Assembly (NCBI GenBank): GCA_963785155.1
Contig: CAWAUB010000009.1
Coordinates: 62,001 to 126,000, forward strand
Reading direction: 5' to 3'
Source: DASUSH01 sp963785155
GTDB taxonomy: Bacteria > Actinomycetota > Thermoleophilia > Solirubrobacterales > 70-9
DNA length: 64,000 nt
Numbering within the stretch: position 1 is the stretch's first letter; each line of letters begins with the position of its first letter. Under the pieces are notes generated by a model. That model did not search any database and was not told the DNA's origin. It saw only the letters and a list, made by a program, of their open reading frames with translations. A program made the position numbers and the translations under genes. Shown here piece by piece: positions 1 through 9,005 of the stretch.

Positions 1-93
1 ATGGTCACCCACGACCAGGCCGCGGCAGCCGTCGCCGATCGCACCGTCGTCCTCGTCGACGGGCAGATCTCGAGCGACTCCGCAGCGTCGTGA
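1..93 (+). CDS. ABC transporter ATP-binding protein, C-terminal end (partial)
   Basis: The window opens inside a reading frame that ends at TGA 91-93. The visible 30 residues begin MVTHDQAAAAVADRTVVL, which matches the H-loop (VTHD) followed by the 'A...ADR.v.l.dG.i' strand that closes the ATPase domain of MacB/LolD-type ABC transporters. The stop overlaps the next start as GTGA, so it is translationally coupled to the FtsX-type permease, its expected membrane partner. The Walker A, Walker B and signature motifs lie outside the window. The ATG at base 1 is almost certainly an internal methionine. Confidence 0.75.
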   Translation: MVTHDQAAAAVADRTVVLVDGQISSDSAAS

Positions 94-2636
94 CCCGGAT
101 CGCGCTCCGCTACCTCTGGGCGCGCAAGCTCCGGACCGCGCTCACCTCGATCGCGATCGTCCTCGGGGTGATGATGGTGACCGGGACCTACGTCCTCACC
201 GACACGATCGACAGCTCGTTCGAGGACATCTTCACCGAGTCGAACGAGAACGTCGACGCGATCATCACCTCGCGCGAGGCGATCGATGCCGAGGACAACT
301 CCGAGCCGCCGATCCCCGCGAGCCTGCTGGCAAAGGTGCAGCGGACCGAGGGGGTCGAGGTCGCCGAGGGCGGGATCTCCGATCCCCAGGTCGCGATCAT
401 CGGCGCCGACGGCGAGCCCACCGGCGGCAGCGGCGCGCCGACGTTCGCCTTCTCGGCCGGCGGCGAGCTCTTCGACCCACTCACCTACGAGGGTGCCAAG
501 CCCGCCGCCGACGACGAGGTGGTGGTCGACAAGCAGACCGCCGACGCGGAGGGCTTCGAGATCGGCGACACGGTGACCATCGCCGGCAAGGAGGAGGCGC
601 GGGACTACACGCTCGTCGGCACAGCGACCCTCGGCGAGGTCGACTCCTTCGGCGGCGCGAGCATCGCCGTGTTGACGCTGCCCGAGGCCCGCCGGGTGAC
701 CGGTAAGGAGGACGAGTTCGACCAGATCTCGGTGGCCGCCGCCGAAGGGGTGGAGCCGGACGACCTTGTGCGAAACCTGGGGGCCGTGCTGCCGGGCGAC
801 GTGCAGGCGGAGACCGGAGCCGAGAACGTCGAGTCCCAGCGTGACGACATCGCCGAGTTCCTGGGCTTCCTGCAGGGGGCACTGCTCACGTTCGCCAGCG
901 TGATCCTGTTCGTCGCCGCCTTCCTGATCTTCAACACATTCTCGATCGTCGTCGCCCAGCGCACCCGCGAGTTCGGGATGCTGCGGGCGATGGGCGCCAA
1001 ACGGCGCCAGATAGTCACCTCCGTCGTGCTGGAGGCGACCCTGATCGGCATCGTCGCCTCGGCGATCGGCTTCGGGCTCGGGTACCTCTTCGCCGCCGAC
1101 GCCCTCGGCGCCATCTTCAAGGCGGTCGGGATCGACCTGCCGCTCTCCGGGAGCGTGCTCGAGCTGCGCACGGTGATCGTCGCCTTCCTGGTCGGCGTCG
1201 TGATCACCGTCCTCGCCGCCCTCGTCCCAGCCGTGCGCGCGACCCGCGTGCCCCCCGTGGCTGCGCTCCACGAGGGCGCCGTCCTGGAGACCCCACGCCA
1301 GTCCCGCCGCCGGGGCCTGCTCGGCATCGCGCTGACCGCCATCGGAGTTCTCGCTGTGGTGCTCGGCCTCGCGGGCACCCTCGCGGAGGGTTTCGTCGGC
1401 GCCGGCGTCGGGATCACCTTCCTCGGCGTGGCGCTGCTCAGCTCGCGATTCGTCCGGCCGCTGGCGTCGCTCGTCGGGCGGCCGCTCGAGCGGGTGCGGG
1501 GGATCTCCGGCCGGCTGGCGCGTGAGAACGCGGTTCGCAACCCGGCTCGCACCGCCTCCACAGCGGCGGCGCTGATGATCGGCCTCGCGCTCGTGTCCTT
1601 CGTCGCCGTCTTCGCCGCCGGACTGCGCGGCTCGATCGATGACGCGATCGACAAGGTCTTCGCCAGCGACCTGATCCTCGCCCATACCGACGGCTTCTCG
1701 GACATCCCGCTCCGGGTGGGCGAGGAGGTCGAGGGGATCGACGGGATCGCGACCGTATCCCCGTATCGGTACACGCAGAGCCGCGTCCGCGAGGAGGGCG
1801 ACGAAGGATTCCTCTCGCTGGTGGACCCGGAAACGGTCAGCGACGTGCTCGCGTTCGACTGGGTCGAAGGCTCACCCGAGGTTCTCGCCGGGCTCGACCC
1901 GGCGGATGCGGCGATCGACGCGAAGTGGGGGCGCGAAAACGGGATCGGCCTCGGCGACACGTTCGAGGCGACGACCTCGTCGGGCGAGAAGATCAACTAC
2001 ACCGTTCGCGGAACCTTCAAGGACGATGCCGACTTCGCGGGCAACTACATCGCTTCCGACGCGAACGCCGAGGCGTATGGCGACGGCGACTCGGTCACCA
2101 ACTTCCTTCTCGCCTACGAGCCCGACGCCGACCCCGACGCCGTGCGCGATGAGGTGACCGGTGCGCTCTCGAGCGGCTTTCCGACGGTCGAGGTCCAGGA
2201 CCAGGAGGAGCTGAAGGACTCGATCGGGGAGGAGCTGGACGGCCTGCTCGGCGCCATCTACGGACTGCTCCTGCTCGCCGTGATCGTCTCCCTGTTCGGG
2301 ATCGTCAACACACTTGCGCTGACGATCTTCGAGCGCACGCGAGAGCTCGGCCTCCTGCGCGCGATCGGGATGTCGCGCCGCCAGGTCCGGCGGATCGTCC
2401 GCTACGAGGCCGTGATCACGGCGCTGATCGGAGCGATCCTCGGCTCCGTCCTGGGCGTTGTCTTCGCGATCATCGCCAGCCGGCCGCTCGCCGACGAGGG
2501 CTTCAAGTTGACGATTCCGTTCGGCACGCTGGTCATGCTCCTCGTGCTTGCCGTCATCGCCGGGATCGTCGCTGCGATCGGGCCGGCCCGGCGGGCCTCG
2601 CGGCTCGACGTGCTCGACGCGCTCGCCTATGAGTGA
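90..2636 (+). CDS. ABC transporter permease, FtsX/MacB-type (two FtsX domains)
   Basis: 848 residues. A first membrane segment at about 20-40 is followed by a periplasmic-type domain (about 41-255), an FtsX domain with several membrane helices (about 260-395), further helices to about 460, a second extracytoplasmic domain (about 490-725) and a second FtsX domain at the C-terminus (about 725-848). Each FtsX domain carries the coupling-helix signature 'RTRE(F/L)G(M/L)LRA(M/I)G'. Tandem-domain permeases of this kind work with a separate ATPase, often to export lipoproteins, peptides or drugs by mechanotransmission; the substrate cannot be told from sequence. The start is GTG at 90 in a GTGA overlap with the upstream ATPase. 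Confidence 0.9.
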   Translation: MTRIALRYLWARKLRTALTSIAIVLGVMMVTGTYVLTDTIDSSFEDIFTESNENVDAIITSREAIDAEDNSEPPIPASLLAKVQRTEGVEVAEGGISDPQVAIIGADGEPTGGSGAPTFAFSAGGELFDPLTYEGAKPAADDEVVVDKQTADAEGFEIGDTVTIAGKEEARDYTLVGTATLGEVDSFGGASIAVLTLPEARRVTGKEDEFDQISVAAAEGVEPDDLVRNLGAVLPGDVQAETGAENVESQRDDIAEFLGFLQGALLTFASVILFVAAFLIFNTFSIVVAQRTREFGMLRAMGAKRRQIVTSVVLEATLIGIVASAIGFGLGYLFAADALGAIFKAVGIDLPLSGSVLELRTVIVAFLVGVVITVLAALVPAVRATRVPPVAALHEGAVLETPRQSRRRGLLGIALTAIGVLAVVLGLAGTLAEGFVGAGVGITFLGVALLSSRFVRPLASLVGRPLERVRGISGRLARENAVRNPARTASTAAALMIGLALVSFVAVFAAGLRGSIDDAIDKVFASDLILAHTDGFSDIPLRVGEEVEGIDGIATVSPYRYTQSRVREEGDEGFLSLVDPETVSDVLAFDWVEGSPEVLAGLDPADAAIDAKWGRENGIGLGDTFEATTSSGEKINYTVRGTFKDDADFAGNYIASDANAEAYGDGDSVTNFLLAYEPDADPDAVRDEVTGALSSGFPTVEVQDQEELKDSIGEELDGLLGAIYGLLLLAVIVSLFGIVNTLALTIFERTRELGLLRAIGMSRRQVRRIVRYEAVITALIGAILGSVLGVVFAIIASRPLADEGFKLTIPFGTLVMLLVLAVIAGIVAAIGPARRASRLDVLDALAYE

Positions 2637-2648
2637 GATGCTGCGCCG

Positions 2649-3671
2649 GTGAGCGAGCCGACTGAGCCTCCCTCCATCCCGGCCCGGATCGTCGGCCGCG
2701 GTGCCCGCGCCGTCGGCGGGGTGGCGGGCGCGACCGGGATCGACCGGGCGCTCGAGGAGGCGATCGCGGAGGCGATCGTGCGCGGGGTCGAGAGCCCCGC
2801 GTTCGAGAACGCCCTCGCCGAGGTGCTCGAGGGGCCCACGGTCGAGCGCGCCGTTGGCCAGGCGATGCAGAGCGAGGCCGTCGAGCGGGCCCTGATCGAG
2901 GCGATCGACAGCGAGATGATCGACCGCGTCTGGGAGCGGCTGCTCGCCTCCGACGAGGCGCAGAAGCTGGTCGAGCGGATCGCGGAGGCTCCCGAGGTGC
3001 GGGCGGCGATCGCGCAGCAGGGCGTAGGCCTGATCTCCGACCTCGGCCGCCACCTGGGCGAGGTCACGCGCAAGGTCGACGACGTCGTCGAGCGCTGGGT
3101 GCGCCGGCTCACCTTCGCGAAGCAGCGGACCGAGCCGACTGAAAACGCGGGCCCGGTCAGCCGGCTGATCGCGATCATCGTCGACGCCGGCATCCTCAAT
3201 CTCGCCGTGCTCGGCACGGCCGCCCTGATCTCGTTCCTGATCGACGCGGTCTTCGGGGACAGCACCTCGAACAACCGGCCCCTGGTGGTTCTCGGGATCG
3301 GCACCTGGATCTTCTTAGCCGGGATCTATCTCGTCGGCTTCTGGCGCTTCGAGGGCGAGACCCCCGGCATGCGGTTCATCGGCCTGAACCTCCATGTCGA
3401 AGGGGTCGACGAGAGGCACCTTGGCCTACGGGGTGCCCTCACCCGCCTGATCTGGCTCCTGCTCTCGATCTTCCCGCTGTTCGGGCTGCCGTTCCTCGGG
3501 ATCGCAAGGCGCGACGACCGCACCGGCCTGCACGACCGCAGAGCCCACACCACCGTCGTCTACGCCGACCGGCGCGCGAAACTCGCTCCGTGGACGATCG
3601 AGGGCAGCCCGAAGAGGGTTCGGCGGCGGTTCCGGCGGCGCGGCCGCCCAACCCGTAGTTACCACGGATGA
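2649..3671 (+). CDS. RDD family membrane protein
   Basis: 340 residues from GTG 2649, 12 nt after the permease stop, so probably in the same operon. The N-terminal 150 residues are charged, helical and predicted cytoplasmic, rich in 'EAI...A' and 'VERA' heptad-like repeats. From about 165 to 320 comes an RDD-type membrane domain: a first helix with the family's arginine-aspartate pattern (SRLIAIIVDAGILN), a second helix, the 'GETPGMRFIGLNL' turn and the terminal 'RRDDRTGLHDRRAHTTVV' segment typical of RDD proteins. RDD proteins have been linked to ion or compatible-solute transport, but most are uncharacterised. Length is ordinary for an RDD protein with an N-terminal extension. Confidence 0.85.
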   Translation: MSEPTEPPSIPARIVGRGARAVGGVAGATGIDRALEEAIAEAIVRGVESPAFENALAEVLEGPTVERAVGQAMQSEAVERALIEAIDSEMIDRVWERLLASDEAQKLVERIAEAPEVRAAIAQQGVGLISDLGRHLGEVTRKVDDVVERWVRRLTFAKQRTEPTENAGPVSRLIAIIVDAGILNLAVLGTAALISFLIDAVFGDSTSNNRPLVVLGIGTWIFLAGIYLVGFWRFEGETPGMRFIGLNLHVEGVDERHLGLRGALTRLIWLLLSIFPLFGLPFLGIARRDDRTGLHDRRAHTTVVYADRRAKLAPWTIEGSPKRVRRRFRRRGRPTRSYHG

Positions 3672-5370
3672 ATGGCGCTGCCTGTGAGGCTGGACAATCC
3701 CGGTCTCACGCAGGGGACGGCGAGGGCACTGAAGACGCTGGTCGCCGCGGGCATGGTCGCGCTGTCGTTCGCTATCGCAGTGCCCGGTGCTTCGGCTGCG
3801 GTCCCCGTGCAGCTCACCCGAACGGCACCGAGGCCAAGGCCGCGGTCGCCCCGGACGGCACAGCCCACGTGGTCTGGATCGAGAGCAGGCACATCCGACG
3901 TCTATACGTATTGCCGGATCCCGCCCGGGACGACTACCTGCGATCTCGTGCGGTCATGGCCCTCGCCCGGCGCTCAGACGATCGCCGACTCGCCGGGCGT
4001 ATTCGTCTCGCCGACGCAGGTGGTGATCACCCAGTACTGGTGTTGCTTCAATGAGACCTGGGTCGTGGCCTCGAACGACGGGGGGACGACGTTCGCACCG
4101 CAGACATTCCTCGCGGGCGACGACGGGTCACCCGGCGCCGAATCCGCCGTCGGGGGCGGCGACAGCATCCTCGGCCCGGGCAACGCGGTCACCTCGGTCG
4201 AACCCAACCTCGGCCCCTTCGTCCAGCAGGCGGTTCTCGGAGCGGTGACCACGAACCGCACCGACTCCCTCGGCACAGGCGCGCCCGGGCCGATCTACGC
4301 CTCGATCGGGTTCGACGCCACGACCGCCGTGCTGGCATGGAACAGAACCGACGACGTACTCAGCTTCCGCACGGCCCCCGTCGGCTCGGACCTGAACCAG
4401 GACGCGAACTGGACGCCGGCCCAGGTCGTACCCGTCGCCAGCGGATCGGGAGGCGCGGCCATGCAGCTCGCCTCGGGGCCGAACGGGATCTTCCTGATGT
4501 ACGAGACGACGGCCGGTCCCCTCGAGATCCGCCGGTGGACCGGCACCGACTTCGGGCCGCCGGCCGCGATCACCGACAGCGCGCGGTTCAGCGAGCTGAT
4601 CCAGGACCCGGCGGGCGGGCTGCACGCGGTCTGGCACCCGAACGCCTCGAACGAGGTCCACCTCCTCTACCGGTACTCGCCGGACGGGGTCAACTGGGAT
4701 CCGGCCGTCCCGCTGGTCGACGATCTGAACACGACCCATGCTCCAGCCGGCGGTGAACGCGAGCGGGAACGGGCTTGTCGTCTTCGACCGCAACGGCGGG
4801 ACCGCCTTCGTCGGGCTGCCCCCGCCCCCGGTACTCGGCGAGAGCGTCAACGTCGCGGCCGTCGAGGGCACGGTGAAGCGCAAGTGCAAGGGCGACAACA
4901 AGTTCACCGCGCTCGACGCCCCCGAGCAGATCCCGGTCGGCTGCACGCTCGACACCAAGAAGGGAACGGTCAACCTGACCTCCGCCCAGGGAGACCAGGG
5001 GATAACGCAGACGAGCGACTTCTATGACGGCGTCTTCAAGGTCCAGCAGAAGGCGAAGGCCAACGCCACGACCGACCTGATCCTGACCAAGGGGAAGTGC
5101 GGCAAGAAGGGCCGCGCCGCGGTCCGCGCTGTCGACATCGGTGGCGACAAGATCGCCAACGGGCTCTGGGGCAAGGGCAACGGCAAGTTCAAGACCCAGG
5201 GCGGCAAGGGCTCGGCCAGCATTCGTGGCACGACCTGGTTCGTCGGCGACACCTGTGGCGGAGCGACCGTGGTCAAGGTGAAGGAGGGCACCGTCGTCTT
5301 CCGCGACTTCGTCAAGGACAAGAACGTCACGGTCAAGGCGGGCGAGACGTACGTCGCCGGAGGACGTTGA
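3672..5370 (+). CDS. Secreted protein with C-terminal FecR-like domain (frameshifted)
   Basis: The ATG follows the RDD stop directly. A signal peptide (about residues 1-43, ending PGASA) leads into a repetitive beta-rich sialidase/BNR-like region, then a FecR-like domain beginning near 4840 and ending GTVVFRDF..VTVKAGETYVAGG. The frame is broken three times: about 3819 (one C missing in a C run), about 3887 (one extra base restores frame) and about 4738 (one extra base). Reading across the breaks gives continuous sense (VQLTPNGTEAKAAVAPDGT, then PMLQPAVNASGNGLVVF). The stop overlaps the TTG start of the CHASE2 cyclase, so the two are probably made together. FecR-like/CHASE2-cyclase neighbours also occur in other bacteria, and an extracytoplasmic signalling role is inferred. 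Confidence 0.75.
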
Positions 5371-7123
5371 TCGGTAAACGGACCGCCTCCTTCATCGCGG
5401 TCGGCGTCGCGTCGGCGGCGATCGCGACGACGGCGCTCGTAGTCGACCCCTCGCGGGGGATCGAGCTGGACACGATGGACGCGCGGTTCTCGATCCGCGG
5501 GACGGAGACGCCGCGGGACGACGTCGTCGTGGTTCAGATCGATGACGCGACGTTCAGCGAGCTCGGCGAGCAGTGGCCCTTCCCCCGGTCGCTTCACGGC
5601 GAGCTGGTCGACCGGCTGAGTGAGGCGGGAACGAAGGCGATCGCCTACGACGTTCAGTTCACCGAGCGAACCGAGCCGGCTGAGGACAACGCGCTGATCC
5701 GCTCGGTGGACCGCGCCCAGAACGTGGTGCTCGGGACAACCGAGGTCAACAAGGACGGCGAGAGCAACGTCTTCGGCGGAGAGGAGGTGCTGCAGGCGAT
5801 CGGTGCGGAGTCAGGCAACACCCTGATCGAATCCGATCCGGGCGGCGTCGTCCGGCGCCTGGTGCTCGAGCACCAGGGGCTCACGAACTTCGCCGTCGCC
5901 GCCGCGGAGGCAACGAGCGGCGAGGAAGCCGACGCGGGCCGGTTCGGAGAGGACGGCGCGTGGATCGATTACGCAGGTCCCTCGGGGACGATCCCGACGG
6001 TCTCGTTCTCGGACGTGATCAAGAGGCGGTTCGAGCCGGCCTTCTTCGAGGGCAAGGTGGCGGTCGTCGGTGCCTCGGCGCCGACGCTTCAGGACGTCCA
6101 CCCCACACCGTTCGGCGGTCGCCTGATGTCGGGAGCGGAGGTGCAGGCGAACGCGGTGGCGACGGTGCTCGACGGCATCCCCCTGCGCTCGTCTCCGGGG
6201 ATCGTCGACATCGCCGTGATCGTGATCCTCGCGATGGTGGCGCCCCTGGTCGGGCTCGGCCGGCGGCCTCTGATCGCGCTCGGCGTGGCGCTCGCGGCCG
6301 GGCTTGCGTATCTGCTCGTCGCGCAGCTCGCTTTCAACTCCGGGATCGTGCTGCCGGTGCTCTACCCGCTGCTTGGGCTGCTGCTCGGCGCGGTGGGGAC
6401 GCTCGCGCTGCACTACCTCTTCGCCGCCTTCGACCGGCAGCGGGTCCACGACACCTTCGCCAGGTTCGTCCCCGCCAACGTCGTCAACCAGGTGCTCGAG
6501 CGCACCGACGACGACCTCCGCCTCGGCGGGGTGCGGCGGGAATGCACCGTGCTCTTCAGCGACATCCGCGGCTTCACGACCTTCTCCGAATCGCTGGCGC
6601 CGGATCAGGTGGTCGAGGTGCTGAACCGCTACCTCGGCGAGATGACCGACGCGATCATGGATCACGGCGGCACTCTCGTCAGCTACATGGGCGACGGGAT
6701 CATGGCGGTCTTCGGCGCCCCGCTCGAGCAGCCCGACCACGCGGATCGCGCGGTCGCCGCCGCCCGCGAGATGCTCGACGTCCGCCTGCCGAGCTTCAAC
6801 GAGTGGATGCGCGATGCAGGCCACGGCGACGGCTTCCGGATGGGAATCGGCCTGAACAGCGGCGAGGTGATGTCGGGGCAGGTCGGCTCGGCACGTCGGC
6901 TCGAGTACACGACGATCGGCGACACCGTCAACACCGGCGCCCGCCTGGAGGGGATGACCAAGGGCACCGAGCACCAGCTCTTCGTCTCGGACTCGACAAG
7001 GCCGCGCTGACGGGGAGCGGCGACGACCTGGTCCTCGTCGGCGACCTGGAGGTACGGGGCCGCGAGGGAAAGATCCGCGTCTGGTCGGTGGCGGAACCGG
7101 CCCCGATCACCGAACGTCCGTGA
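5367..7123 (+). CDS. CHASE2-domain adenylate/guanylate cyclase (frameshift near its end)
   Basis: TTG 5367 overlaps the previous TGA (TTGA) and has GGAGGA 8 nt upstream, which decides the start. About 585 residues: an N-terminal signal anchor, a CHASE2 sensor (about 30-275; 'DDVVVVQIDDATFSELGEQW' and 'GGRLMSGAEVQANAVATVL' are characteristic), three membrane helices (about 275-350) and a class III cyclase domain (about 390-550). Metal-binding motifs FSDIRGFT and MGDGIMAVFG are both present, each with its aspartate, so the enzyme should be active. The frame breaks at about 6998, where one A appears to be missing from 'acaagg'. The other frame supplies the expected C-terminal strand (KAALTGSGDDL..VWSV) to stop 7121-7123. 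It probably senses an extracytoplasmic cue and makes cAMP. Confidence 0.85.
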
Positions 7124-7208
7124 GCGCCTGCTATGGAGGGCCAGTACGGACGTTCACGCGCGATGAACGTCCCAAACAACCTCGTTTACCGAGGTACTAC
7201 GGACGTTC
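7112..7208. repeat. Four alternating copies of an ACGGACGTTC-type motif between convergent genes
   Basis: GAACGTCCGT (7112-7121, reverse), ACGGACGTTC (7146-7155), GAACGTCC (7165-7172, reverse) and ACGGACGTTC (7199-7208) alternate in orientation. Copies two and three form a hairpin at 7148-7172 with 9-bp arms and a 7-nt loop. Copy one overlaps the last codons of the cyclase. The array fills the gap between the convergent cyclase and WD40/RTX genes, so a bidirectional terminator is the simplest reading. No T tract follows, however, and spaced alternate-strand copies could also bind a protein. Confidence 0.5.
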
Positions 7209-7232
7209 GCCGCGCTTTCGCTCCGCTCGTGC

Positions 7233-8981
7233 CTAGCGGTCCTTGCCGCCCTTGCCCTTCTTCTTCTCTTCGTCGACCTCGCACTTGACCTCGTCGGTGC
7301 CGGCGCCGCCGTCGCATCGGTCCTTGCCGCCGCCGCCGTTCAGGACGTCCTTGCCGCCGGCGCCGTCGAGGCGATCGTTGCCGCCGTTGCCGGCGATGTC
7401 GTCCTTGCCGCCCTGGCCCTTGACCAGGTCGTTGCCGCCGCCGGCCTTCACCTCGTCGTTGCCGCCGGCTCCCTTGACGACGTCGTCTCCGCCGCCGGCG
7501 CAGACGAGGTCGTCGCCCTTGCCCGACTTGATCTCCTCGACCGCGTCGGAGCCGAGGATCACGTCGGGGCCGGTCGTCCCCTTCGTCACGACGCCGGCCG
7601 AGGCGACCAGCGTCACCCGCTCGCCAAGGCACTTCTCCAACTTCGGCAGCTTCGAGGCGAAGACGTCGGACGGCGGCACCGAGGAGCCGCTGCCCGCGGT
7701 GCCGGCGTCGGCCTGGTAGCCGATCAGCTTGCCGTTGCCGGAGATCTGGGCCTCGAACGACCGGTTGTAGGGATTGACCAGCGCCGGGCTCAGCGCCTCG
7801 GTGCTGAAGGTCTGGCGGTCGCGGACGTAGACGTCGAGGGTCGAGTCGGTGTCGTCGGGGTCGAGGTTCGACGCCGCGGACTGGAAGGCGACCCACCGGC
7901 CGCTCGCCGAGACCGACGGCTCCGAGGATCCGGGGACGGCCTTCGCGCCGGCCGGCCCCGAGGCGCGGCTGACGAGCTCGACCGCGCCCGTGGCGACGTC
8001 GCGCAGGTAGACGTCGGCGTCGGGGTTGGTGTCCTCGGGAAGGAGGTTCGTCGACTGCGTGTCGAAGGCGACGATGTTGCCGTCGGCTGAGAGCGAGACG
8101 AAGGTCGAGCGCCCGTTGCCCTTCGCCCCGGCGCCCGGGCCGCGGCTGATCAGCTGCGTCTCGTTGGTCCGCAGGTCGCGCCAGTAGATGTCCTCGTCGG
8201 TGCTCGGATCCTCCGGCACGAGGTTCGGCGACTCGGAGCGGAAGGCGACGCGGTTGCCGTCGCCGGAGATCTGCGGGAACTCGGAGAAGCCGGTCCCCTT
8301 GGCGCCGGTGAGGCCGCTCGCCCGGCTGGCCAGGATCGTCTCGTTCGTCTGCAGGTCGCGGACGAAGACGTCGGGCACGCTGTCGGTGTCCTCCGGGATG
8401 GAGGTTGGTGGCCTCGGAGCGGAAGGCGACGCGGCGCCCGTCGGCGGAGATCGAGGCGTTGAACGATCCGGCGTTGCCCTTCGGCCCCGAGCGGCGTCGA
8501 CTGCGCGGCTGACAAGGAAGGTCTGGTTCGCCTGCAGGTCGCGGACGTAGATGTCCTCGGTCGTGTCGGTGTCCTCGGGGACGAGGTTCGTCGCGTTCGA
8601 GCGGAAGACGACGAAGCGCCCGTTGGCGGAGATCCGCGGGTTGAACGAGTCGCGCGTCGACTTCGCTCCCGTCGCCCCGGAGGCGCGGCTCGCAAGAACG
8701 ACCGCGCCGGTCTCCCGGTCGCGCACGTAGATGTCGCGCACGTCGTCGGTGTCGTCGGGGACGATGTTCGTGGCCTCGGAGCGGAAGGCGAAGAAGCGGC
8801 CGTCCTCGGAGACCGAGGGGAAGAGCGAGGGGCCGCTGCCGACCGAGCCGTCGGGCGCGACGCTGATGATCTCCGGGGGCTTCACGGTGGCACCGGAGGC
8901 GGCGCCCGCGAGCACGGCGCCGAGCGCCGCAACGGTGGCTGCGGCGATGGTCCCTGCGCGTCTTGTCCCGCTGGCTCTCAT
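7233..8981 (-). CDS. Secreted WD40-like beta-propeller protein with C-terminal RTX repeats
   Basis: About 583 residues. The start chosen is the ATG at 8981 (MRASGTRRAG), preceded by an AGAGGA ribosome site; upstream in-frame residues are not needed. A signal peptide to about residue 28 is followed by about seven repeats of the type 'DGRFFAFRSEATNLVPEDTD..DIYVRD', a TolB/WD40-like propeller, and then about ten glycine-aspartate nonapeptides (GGGDDVVKG, GGNDRLDGA) that are RTX/hemolysin-type calcium-binding repeats. Two compensating 1-nt breaks, near 8486 (a G missing) and 8394 (an extra base), scramble one propeller blade; both look like sequencing errors. Probably an extracellular calcium-stabilised protein of unknown ligand. 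It converges with the cyclase gene. Confidence 0.82.
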   Translation of the reverse strand: MRASGTRRAGTIAAATVAALGAVLAGAASGATVKPPEIISVAPDGSVGSGPSLFPSVSEDGRFFAFRSEATNIVPDDTDDVRDIYVRDRETGAVVLASRASGATGAKSTRDSFNPRISANGRFVVFRSNATNLVPEDTDTTEDIYVRDLQANQTFLVSRAVDAARGRRATPDRSTPRSPPTGAASPSAPRPPTSIPEDTDSVPDVFVRDLQTNETILASRASGLTGAKGTGFSEFPQISGDGNRVAFRSESPNLVPEDPSTDEDIYWRDLRTNETQLISRGPGAGAKGNGRSTFVSLSADGNIVAFDTQSTNLLPEDTNPDADVYLRDVATGAVELVSRASGPAGAKAVPGSSEPSVSASGRWVAFQSAASNLDPDDTDSTLDVYVRDRQTFSTEALSPALVNPYNRSFEAQISGNGKLIGYQADAGTAGSGSSVPPSDVFASKLPKLEKCLGERVTLVASAGVVTKGTTGPDVILGSDAVEEIKSGKGDDLVCAGGGDDVVKGAGGNDEVKAGGGNDLVKGQGGKDDIAGNGGNDRLDGAGGKDVLNGGGGKDRCDGGAGTDEVKCEVDEEKKKGKGGKDR

Positions 8982-9005
8982 CAGATCCTCTAACAACTGA
9001 AGGGG

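Noticed and set aside
7300..7530. Tandem DNA repeats that could be a satellite or CRISPR-like array
   Set aside because: They are codons of the RTX nonapeptides in the minus-strand secreted protein; spacing is 27 bp without unique spacers.
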